A stretch of DNA of 64,000 bases from Peronospora farinosa (taxonomy: Eukaryota; Oomycota; Peronosporomycetes; Peronosporales; Peronosporaceae): NCBI GenBank assembly GCA_947646735.1, contig CANTFK010000978.1:124001-188000 (forward strand). The letters are read 5' to 3'. Below the pieces are notes generated by a model. The model made no database searches. It worked only from the letters and a program-made list of their open reading frames with translations, and had not been told where the DNA came from. The position numbers were made by a program, and so were the translations under genes. The first letter of the stretch is position 1. Every line of letters begins with the position of its first letter. This document shows positions 56,013 to 64,000 of the stretch, one piece after another.

Positions 56013-57097
56013 TAGGTGCTGCTTCGCCACCATATTGTGTGTAACTGAGTGATGTTGCTGGAATGACAGCAAATCGCTCGAGCTGTTCATTTTTTGTAGT
56101 ACGTGAACATTTTGCATAAGGATTGAGTAGCTAGTCAATTTTTCATACACTTTTCAGTTTGACGTTTTTTCGGTATATTTATGAAAAGAACGTGGGAGTT
56201 CCCTTATCTGGAGAGGATACAAATGAAATAGTCGACGTTGATGTTGATAGCGGTGTTTGTCTCCGTGAATGCTTCCTAATGTCAGGCTTCAACGATGTTT
56301 GATAGCGTAATTGTAAATGTAGTAGTCAGAATGCCAACCACTTGAAAGTCGTTCACTCGCGGCTCAAGATATCACGTTGTCACACAGCAACGTATTCAAC
56401 AACTTGTACTCCGTGAAAAACCTATATCAGGTATGGCGTATTTTACATCTTTGTTTGTACGTCGAAATGTGAAAGCTGACACCAAATCGCCGGGATATCG
56501 AGTGCTTACAAACCCGCGGTGTCATTGCAGCACGTTTTCGTCAAGTCGATAGGAAGCACGTTTCCGCGACAAGTTCCGCTGCCGTCACGTCATGTGTAAT
56601 GACTTGCCTCAAGCACAGGATTAAATCATCACGCTTCGGGGAGACTTTTGGAAAAATACAAGCAGCTCGGCGCAAAAATTGTCGTTGAGAGGCTGGATGG
56701 CATGACTCAAAAAAGAAAAGTTTTTGGCTCAAAACTAAAATTTGTCACGATCTAGTTTGAGTCGGGTTCCACATTGTGCAAGCGTTGTGGAGTAGCTGCC
56801 GGCCGCTGCACCAAGCCCCAGCTGGATCTCCTGCTCTAGATAGCAAATCCTTCGTTTCACATCATTCCGTTTTCGCTTACACTAAGCCAGTGCTTCCTGA
56901 GGGCGTGGGATACTAGCCGTCTTGGCATCACTGACTAAAATCAACCATATCTCTCACGGCAGCTATACCTCGTCTTTCATCTTATCACTGTAAGTGAACC
57001 TTCACCTACCAAGGTCCTATGCCGCTGCTTCGGCTGAAGTTAAAAGTAATTGTCTGGTAGACTTGTACCAATTCCATCATCCATATTGTTCTAGCAA
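56013..57097. repeat. A-type AA17 3' flank of unit 7, end of array
   Basis: Reverse complement of the 3' flank of the direct units. Homology stops at 57097 (CTAGCAA), about 50 bp inside a unit border. Confidence 0.7.
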
Positions 57098-57720
57098 CGG
57101 TTTACGGTTCCACTTTTCAATATTTTGGTTATACTACAGTATCGTGGTAGTTTATGTTAGAGTTACGTAATCCGGACGGGGGCTCGAATATTGAACATGA
57201 CTTTTGACCTCACGATTGAGCCTTAAATTGCTCCTCGAGAGCGAGATTCGGCTTCATTCCCTTCGGGCGCTCATGATTTTGGAGTTTTGGAGCTTGACGA
57301 CTACACAGAGTTGTTCGATCTCTCCCCTTTGAGTGACGCAGTATCTTCCCCCAGTGAAGCTCTGGGAGCTGCTGAATCCAGACGCGTCGCGAGGTGGATT
57401 CGCAACTTGCAACGGGTAACTGAATGTATTATCACCAGTCATGTTAACGACGTTAATAGTCTCAAGAAGTGGAGCTGGCGTGGGAGGGATTGACGGCACA
57501 ACGGAACGATGACGCGGACGGTTCGTCGCGACACAGAATCACGAACCGGATACTTAACCAGACGTACGGAAGCCACTACTTCCGCGGAACTCGCCAGAGA
57601 ACCTTGCCTCGGCGTTGTGGACTGACACGGTTGCCACTGCACGCTCGTGACGTACGGAAGGCCCTGCTTCGGATTGAATGCTTTATTCAGAAACTACTGA
57701 TCGACTGAAGGAGAGCATAT
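57098..57720. other. Region between the array and element D, no clear gene
   Basis: Overlapping small frames on both strands (57254-57499 minus, 57287-57493 plus, 57469-57708 plus) have no recognised family. Part may be decayed retrotransposon DNA. Confidence 0.35.
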
Positions 57721-57739
57721 TGCGTAGTTTAACACCACG

Positions 57740-58206
57740 CGCGAAGGGCCATCGCATACTTCGGTGGTATTCTGAGTCGTGGGATCGTGATTTACGACGG
57801 CAACATGCTGCCACGTACTTACAGGGCAATCAAGGACGGCAAGTACCGCTTTAACAATAATGTCACGTGGATGGACAGAACCATTCAGCCAATCAATGTT
57901 GGGTCAATGCCGAGCAAGCCACGGCATTACAAAACTACAGTCAAATGATCCACTAAAGTCAATAACTTGAAATTCATCACTACTGGTAAAAGTAACGAGC
58001 CGGTAAGGGAACACAACCGAACGTTTTCGGTGCGTGTAAGACTTGCCGTCTGCATACTTAACGACCATCTCCCCAGGAGACTCACATACACGCAACCGTG
58101 AGGGGGATCGACAGAATGTCGGCGCGGACAAAATTGTTTGTCGCGCCGGAGTCCAGCAAAGCGCAAAGTGGACGCGACGCACCGTCAACTTATACACTGA
58201 GCACAA
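57740..58206 (-). pseudogene. Retropepsin remnant of element D
   Basis: Reading MVVKYADGKSYTHRKRSVVF, then FQVIDFSGSFDCSFVMPWLA resembles the late part of a Ty3 protease (MPWLARHDP, as in GMPWLAKHQP of element A). The Asp-Thr/Ser-Gly active site region is out of frame (ALCWTPARQT). A continuation into the linker is visible to about 57740 with a stop. Confidence 0.55.
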
Positions 58207-59240
58207 TCAAACGTGGATCATTGCTAAACGTGGTTGCATTCAGCTGCGCACAATGCACAACTGGGCTAGGAGAACGTGTTGCTACCTTTGGCACGTTCTT
58301 TCGTCCTCGACCAGTTGTACGCCCCGCGCCTACTAGTTCTCGCCGTTTTTGGCTGCTAGCAAGATAGACATAAACGTCCGGCTCGGTGACAGCGAGCACT
58401 GGTGCAGACGCACGACAGACGGCTGCACGATGACCAGGCTTACGACAGCGCAAGCAGACCAGGTTATTTGCTGTTGCAGACTTCCGAGAATTGTGACTGG
58501 AAGCACGCCAATGACCTGTGGCGTGCTCGATCGCATCGAGCTCCATTGCCTCAGGCTCCTGAGCGGCGCTGGGGAAGCGAGTGATTAGCTTGCGAAGCCA
58601 AGACACTGAAGTCTTCACGCAACGCAATACTGAACCTCTCTTCCAGGGAAGCGGGAGGCTTCCGTAGAAAGAAAAAACGCTGATGCCCTGCATTCAATCG
58701 GGTGACGAAAATGTCATCGTGTCGATAGGGTCGGCGACTATGCACGATGCAAGATGTCGCGCGCGTTGGATGTAGTCCAGCATTTGCACACTACTCTGTC
58801 TCAACGCAAGGAATGCGGAGCGAGGGTGGTGCTCGTCTTGCGGAGGCTCAAACGCCAGGCTAAAGTCTTCCTTAGGACCTCCATGTCCGGGAAACATCCC
58901 GGACTTGCAAAAGCTTTACCAATGCCCACCTTTCCAGTCAACTCGGGCAAGTAAGGGGGATGAATGACTTCGAGCACTTGACCCCCTCGAGTGGGAAGCC
59001 CTGCGTCGCCTGGCAGACTTGGCCGGCCTTACTTCCGTTATTACCATGCTCGAAGATACCTGAGCGGCTTCGGCGTGTAGTCATTCAAACTTCGTCAGCC
59101 GATAGCTCGCCTAAACGGGTCGGCACGCTTCAACTCCCGCAGTTGTCGCGGGGTATGACTTTATTAAACTTGACGTTTCGAGTTACAGCGGCGAGGGCCC
59201 AAAGCGCCTCGCGCTTCATCGCTGGTTTTGTAAAGTAGAC
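58206..59240 (-). pseudogene. gag remnant of element D with zinc knuckle
   Basis: FEPPQDEHHPRSAFLALRQS and YIQRARHLASCIVADPIDTM (58694-58897) belong to a retrotransposon Gag domain. After a frame break follows AMELDAIEHATG and the zinc knuckle CLRCRKPGHRAAVC (58430-58475; CX2CX4HX4C). At least two frame breaks occur. Confidence 0.7.
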
Positions 59241-59345
59241 ATCTCAATCCAAGCACGCCAGCTAACGACGGAGCTCACGCGATTCCGCTTCTTCTTAACG
59301 CCCTGTATCGGCAGAGCACTCATATTTGTTTAATTAAATACGAAA

Positions 59346-59355
59346 TGCTACCAAG
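59346..59355 (-). promoter_or_regulatory. Primer binding site of element D
   Basis: Minus strand CTTGGTAGCA directly follows the LTR, the same as in element B. Confidence 0.6.
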
Positions 59356-59647
59356 TGTAACGGGGCTAGAACTCCATTACTTACAACCTATGGGTCTTAC
59401 GTGGAAGCGTAAGGGAGTGCGCGATGACTAGCGCGCTTAGGGTCAATTGCAACTCTGATTTATATTTTTGTTATTATACTAAGTACGAGTGGTCCCAGCC
59501 ACTCAGCTACAGATCTCTCTCCTATTGGCTGAAAATGCGACTGATTCTCACTTACCTTTAGACAGATCCGATATCTCTAATGTAGCATATTACTACTATG
59601 TAATGGATTAAACTATGGCTAGTTGTGTAACGGTACACCCCATTACA
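59356..59647 (-). repeat. 5' LTR of element D
   Basis: About 292 bp; on the plus strand it starts TGTAACGGGG and ends CCCCATTACA, with the primer site on its left. No second LTR is in the window. Confidence 0.65.
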
Positions 59648-60005
59648 GTAGTTCAGGTTGTTCTTGCCTAAAGGACATGCTGACTTAATTTACTGAAAAC
59701 CTGGGTCTTTATGTTACTGTTGCCTAATCACAGAACGCTCTCTTCACACCGAAGGACATGTGACGGCACATATTTCGTCAACCAATGTTACCTTATTTTG
59801 CGTAGTTTCATTTTGAATTCTTGAAAATGCGTCTGCTCCAATGTTTTTGTACCCCTTAATGAAGTGCATCGTAAGTTTTTATTCGGAGAGTAGCAATTTT
59901 CAGCGTTTGACCCGCATGTTCGTTTCCGTGTGGTGAAAAAGGTTTTTATAATACGTATGGGCCACCACTAGAAATCCTAGAAGCATAGTTCGATATTCAA
60001 GGAGT
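59648..60005. other. Intergenic region between elements D and E
   Basis: No gene, RNA or LTR end is recognised apart from possible decayed transposon DNA. Confidence 0.35.
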
Positions 60006-61730
60006 CTATCGACAATCGTAAGCAACTCTTTTTCCATTTTGTATAGTTAAGCTGGTGCTATTGAGTTCACGAGAGTAACATGTGATGATCTTGTGATCTT
60101 GCATGATGATGCCACCAAGTTGTTTTCCACTGGCATCGTCATACAAATGAAATGGTTTCGTAAAGTCAGGAACAGCTAGGAAAATTGCCTCCGCACATGC
60201 CCTTTGTATATCCCGGAATGCCTTCGTATCACTTAGAAGCCATGTGAAAGAAAACCTTCGTACGTGCCAATGGATGCAATGGCTGGCACAATGCGGTTTT
60301 GTTTGGCACCATGTCACGAAAATAATTAATTATGCTCAAAATCGTCGAGGACTTCTTTCTTTCGCGGTATAGCAAGCCGCTTGATTGCTTATATTATTTT
60401 TTGCTTGCGGATATATTTTTTCCTCAGTCGGTGGATAGCCCAGGTAATCTACTTCCGGTCGTAGATGATGACATTTCTTTCAATTTGATGTGACTCTATA
60501 TTGGTCGAGTCGCACAAGCACCACGTGAAGATGCTTTAAGTGTTTCATTTATTTACAAAAAAATAGCAGATCATCCATATATGCAGCGACAAATACCAGA
60601 TCGCCGGAATAATTACATGCAGGCAAGATGATTGTTTTCATACTTTCCAAATGGTAGACAAAGCAGTTACCGGTCGGCTTTCTTTATTCAATTGTAAGGC
60701 GTAGTATCCCATGTTAGCATTCATTGTCGTTATGCACCGCGCATTTGCGAGACGTAGCAGAATCTCGCGGATTCAAGGAACGAAGTATAAACTTCGATGA
60801 AGCCGATGAATTGTACACGATAGAAAATCAGTAATCGCCGTGAACCATTCGATTTCGGCACAAAAAGGCTGGACTAACCAATCTAGAAATGTAAACATTT
60901 TCCAGTACATCCAGCTTACTTTGATTATCAGCCTTTGCGCATTCTCGAGGCTGCGTAGGACGTTTAAGGCTTGGCGTGTAACGGTTTATAGTCAAGTGAC
61001 AATGGTAACACGTAATTAGCGAACATCATACGTCAAAAAATATCCTAATATAAATGACGATTCTTCCCGAGAAAATCCAAATGTGCCTCAGTACATCGGT
61101 ATCGAGATGTCCTGGAAGCAAGTTCTTTGGATCATCAGCTGAATGCGCTAGCTATTTATACTCCTGTGTCGTCTGGTTGGGGCAATACATTATTAATCTT
61201 ACCAGTGCTAATTGTTATATACTACTTCTTCATATTGTACTGTCCGGTCTCGAAAACTCATTGCAATTTCCAGCGCTTGCAGCATATCCTGTCCAATGAC
61301 CATAGTATCTTTGCTGACTTCAACTACATGAAAGCGGTGCGTGATGATCGATTCAGGCTTCAGTCTCGTAAAACGAAACTGGGCTACTGCTAGCCACCTC
61401 TCGGGCTATGGATTTAAACACCGTAGCCGCTTGTGGACCACCTAACATCCGTTTCCACGCTAGCGTCCACGTCGGACTTATTGACAATGCTTCTTTAGGC
61501 GCTCGAGATCCCCCTCAATCATAGCTATAATATTACGGCTTTTTGCTCATCAGTCTATCTTTTTTTATTCTTGACAAGGCTTTGGAATTTACAGCTCCAC
61601 TCGAGATAGTTCCCACTTTGAGCTTGTTCACTTTAACTTGAATGGTTACTCCCAAAATTCCGTCTTGGGCTGGCAGAATTACCACCGTATATATGACGAA
61701 GTCGTTTTCGTCGTATCTGCCCATAATTAT
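60006..61730 (-). mobile_element. Element E: decayed Ty3/gypsy element of another lineage (protease, RT, RNase H)
   Basis: On the minus strand a protease-like segment (VIGQDMLQALEIAMSFRDRT, about 61245-61400) precedes an RT segment (MNANMGYYALQLNKESRPVT; active site AAYMDDLLFF at about 60550-60590; VDYLGYPPTEEKI). An RNase H follows (KPFHLYDDASGKQLGGIIMQ, CYSRELNS; 60006-60317). YMDD and QLGGIIMQD separate it from the YFDD chromodomain group of elements A and B. Stops and frameshifts are frequent and no LTR could be paired with it. Confidence 0.7.
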
Positions 61731-61825
61731 AACTTTATTCTTACGGTGTTGATTCTCTTGCGTCCAATTTTAAAATCAAATTTGAATTTTAAACTGACAC
61801 ACCGTTAGATGGCAGAGAGGCTATC

Positions 61826-62131
61826 TGTAACGGGCTAAGGACTCGTTACCGTCTTACACTAAAAGGGCGTTGAGGAAGCGCTCTTAATTAACTCGTAAAT
61901 ATAATTTTGTTTAATTTTTTTTGTTAATTTCGCAGTAAGTGCGAATATGTTCCCTAGCTCATGGGAACCACTCAATATGGAAGTCAATTTATTATTGGCT
62001 AATTATTGGGTCTGGCACCCACCAATAACAAAATGACGCGCAGTATCCGCTTATCGGATACTGCCCTATGCCTACTTATGTAATTATATATTATTCCTAT
62101 AACTACTCATGTAATAAGTTGCCCCATTACA
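61826..62131 (-). repeat. 3' LTR of element F
   Basis: About 306 bp; on the plus strand it starts TGTAACGGGC and ends CCCCATTACA. The other LTR would lie beyond the window. Confidence 0.75.
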
Positions 62132-62143
62132 TCACCCCCCTCT
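62132..62143 (-). promoter_or_regulatory. Polypurine tract of element F
   Basis: Minus strand AGAGGGGGGTGA ends exactly at the LTR. Confidence 0.75.
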
Positions 62144-62183
62144 TTGATGTGTTTAGTAAGCACATAACATAAAATGATTTTTT

Positions 62184-63531
62184 TCACCCAAATTGTAGCG
62201 ACACAACCTTGAACCTGCTCTGTGACACACAACTATGCAGCATGACCCTGGCCGCGAGCGCAAGGATATATCTGACGACAACAATCGTACGATCTGCAGG
62301 GAGCAGACACCGCGAGTCACGAACGCACGATAATCCACTTGTTGATAATAATACTCTGTCATCTTCTCGAACTGTCAACATATTTTTTCGACCTCTTCTG
62401 TCTGCATTCTCCTTTTGCTTGTCTACTGCCTCTTGTAATGCATCACGCACAAACGCGTGATTCCTTGTCTTAATAGCAAATTTCGGTTACTACAGACAAA
62501 CTTACAGGCGATGTATTCTCTTTTGGGGCAAAATTAGCAACGGTAGACGCGATAGATTGCATCGCGTCAGAAGTCGATATGCCGTTGGCCACATTATTAC
62601 CAGCATTGGCTGCATCGGCAGCAACCGTATCCTTATCGTAATCAACATCCACAGTCTCGGCGCAATTCCATCAGTAGATACTCCCCCATCAAGCTTTGAT
62701 ACATACTGCTCTGAAGCTTAGAGAGCAAGAAGCGCCAGAACGCGAGGATGCCTCGCGTTGTTTTTGACAAAAAAAGGCGTCAACCCGGTTGACGCATGGA
62801 CAGCATTGTTGGATGCAAACTCTGCAAGTGGAAGGAACGAACTCCATGACGAAAACGATGTTGCATAACTGCGCAAGACATCTTCGAGCACTCTGTTCAC
62901 AGCATATCCGTCTATGGATGGGCCGCCGTAGACATAAGTAACTGCGTGCCTTGTAGCTCGAGTAGAATTTCGGCCCAGAAAGACGAACTGAAACATGGGT
63001 ACGGTACGAGACAATCGATTTTGGCAAGCCGTAATGTCTAAAGATAAGATCAATGAAGATCTTCGCTGTCGTCTCTGCCGTAATGCTGGAGAAGACCGGA
63101 GCAAAATGCAGCTTTTTGCTGAATCGATCCACTAGAACCAATACGCCCGTGCTTTTCTGTTCATCCGGTGAAAGTCCAAAGATAAAATCCATGATGACCG
63201 AACGGCAGGCTTCGGTAGCAATCGGAAGCGGACGCAATAGGTCTTGTGAAGACGGCGCGGGCTTCACACGCTGACAGGTTTCGCAGGAGCGCATCCATTT
63301 CTGGATGTACTTATACATTCGCGGCCAGAAAAGTACGCGAGAAATAGCCGCAAACGTCTTTTCGCGACCCAGGTGTCCAAGCGAGGCTGTCGTGAAACTC
63401 ATGAACCAATCGGGATCGAAGGTCATTAGAAGGGATACGACGCGCGGTGAATCAAAGACCTTCAATGTGTGCGTCAGCAACGGATCGTCAAGCGCGTAAC
63501 GCTTGATGTTATTGCGTGCTGGTTTCGTCAA
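62184..63531 (-). pseudogene. Integrase and post-integrase remnant of element F
   Basis: 63531 downward reads LGHLGREKTFAAISRVLFWP, CETCQRVKPAP, IMDFIFGLSPDEQKSTGVLV, then a frameshift near 63030-63100. The following frame gives GPSIDGYAVNRVLEDVLRSY (the Glu-containing region, with TDGQTERVN altered) and EFASNNAVHASTGLTPFF. A DRVLLSTSGL-like piece of the C-terminal region is at about 62350-62400. Frame breaks and altered catalytic motifs mark it inactive. Confidence 0.8.
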
Positions 63532-63960
63532 TTTTCGAGTAAATTTTGGCTCGGGTCCCTAAGATAATTGATGATTCCTGCATAGAAGGAATCATTCGCG
63601 TAGGATTTAGCGATCTGAGTTCGGATCGACAGCGCGGGGGTCGAAATCATCGCATTGAGCTTCAGCTCACTACAACACGCGCAGATATCTTCGTCGTCAT
63701 CAACATTCTCCGTTTGATGACCCATGTCACGCCGAGGATCGTAATCAGGACGACGAGAAAGCGCGTCAGCGAGAATGTTATTCTTGCCAGGCTTGTAATG
63801 CACCACAAAATTATACTCGGCAAAAATGACAACCACCGTGCCATACGCTGGGACAAGTGAGGACTCTTGACGGCGGCACGCAATGATGCGTGAACTGTGT
63901 AGATAGAAAACATCTTTTCGCCGAGCTAATATACTCTCAACTTGATTATATTGTAACGCA
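63528..63960 (-). pseudogene. RNase H remnant of element F
   Basis: YTVHASLRAAVKSPHLSQRM (the usual catalytic YTDH is YTVH here) and, after a frame change, IFAEYNFVVHYKPGKNNILA then DALSRRPDYD. It corresponds to the end of the element B RNase H. It runs toward the window edge. Confidence 0.8.
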
Positions 63961-64000
63961 TAGCCAAAAGTTCCTTAACGTGCAACGGATAATTTTTCTT

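Larger units (their letters stand above)
16215..57097. repeat. AA17 gene array: six direct units plus one inverted unit
   Basis: The block CTTTTGAAAGCCATATA recurs at 16234, 20848, 25550, 29896, 41714, 45784 and 52838, marking unit starts. Without later insertions unit lengths are about 4614, 4702 (includes a 616-bp insert), 4346, 3782, 4070 and 4341 bp. Each unit reads: short tail, AA17 3' flank, AA17 gene on the minus strand, promoter and 5' flank, 1-3 copies of a 271-bp repeat, and a tail of about 1 kb. A seventh unit is inverted (53069-57097). Most units look nearly identical by eye, so amplification is recent. Confidence 0.9.
45841..57097. repeat. Large palindrome: two inverted arms of about 4.03 kb
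   Basis: Left arm 45841-52580 (about 4027 bp without the hAT and one target copy) and right arm 53069-57097 (4029 bp) are reverse complements with small differences. The central spacer 52581-53068 is about 490 bp: 295 bp continue the left unit and about 190 bp (52876-53068) are unique in the window. Each arm carries one intact AA17 gene, so copies 6 and 7 point toward each other's promoters. Confidence 0.9.
57720..59647 (-). mobile_element. Element D: truncated Ty3/gypsy element (LTR, gag, protease)
   Basis: Minus-strand order from the right: LTR, primer site, gag, zinc knuckle, protease. RT and everything after it are missing before 57.7 kb. Numerous frame breaks show it is old. Confidence 0.75.
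61826..64000 (-). mobile_element. Element F: degenerate Ty3/gypsy element (3' LTR to RNase H; rest beyond window)
   Basis: Minus-strand element with 3' LTR at 61826-62131, a polypurine tract beside it, integrase and RNase H remnants to the right, and the remainder past 64000. It is closely related in protein sequence to elements A and B. Confidence 0.85.

Overview
The window looks like a nuclear segment from an oomycete, most likely a Peronosporales plant pathogen (Phytophthora or downy mildew type). The evidence is a eukaryotic 40S ribosomal protein gene with a spliceosomal intron, a cyclophilin gene with short GT-AG introns, chromodomain Ty3/gypsy retrotransposons, and a family of small secreted proteins that fit the oomycete-specific AA17 lytic polysaccharide monooxygenases (LPMOs). 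A signal peptide in these proteins is followed directly by a His that becomes the mature N-terminus. The family and lineage calls come from pattern recognition only, and no species is named.

Layout. 1-5.4 kb: decayed + strand Ty3/gypsy element (element A) with an antisense ORF remnant, polypurine tract and start of a 3' LTR. 6.5-7.1 kb: an intact divergent AA17 gene (copy 0). 7.8-9.1 kb: organelle- or membrane-targeted cyclophilin on the minus strand. 9.7-9.9 kb: AA17-like relic. 11.0-11.9 kb: RPS4. 12.1-13.7 kb: decayed AA17 locus whose promoter is still recognisable. 14.1-15.9 kb: coiled-coil protein gene.

16.2-57.1 kb: an array of AA17-bearing units, normally about 3.8-4.7 kb each. It holds six direct units (AA17 on the minus strand) and one inverted unit (AA17 on the plus strand). 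Copies 1, 5, 6 and 7 are intact; copy 2 has a nonsense codon; copies 3 and 4 have one-base homopolymer frameshifts. Between genes lies a 271-bp repeat present 1-3 times per unit. Units 6 and 7 form a palindrome with arms of about 4.03 kb.

Insertions in the array: a 616-bp GC-rich segment with a 15-bp duplication (23.8 kb); a full chromodomain Ty3/gypsy element B with 641-bp LTRs, 5-bp TSD and an antisense ORF (32.9-41.0 kb); and a hAT transposon with 8-bp TSD (48.7-51.4 kb) that itself contains a rearranged copy of element B with its own 5-bp TSD. 57.1-64 kb: decayed minus-strand Ty3/gypsy elements (D, E, F).

How it fits together: the working genes are a housekeeping cyclophilin and RPS4, a coiled-coil protein, and a recently amplified set of secreted AA17 enzymes that would oxidatively attack plant pectin. 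Retrotransposons fill most of the rest. Shared variants, mosaic units and the inverted unit indicate ongoing unequal exchange, gene conversion and inversion in the AA17 array.
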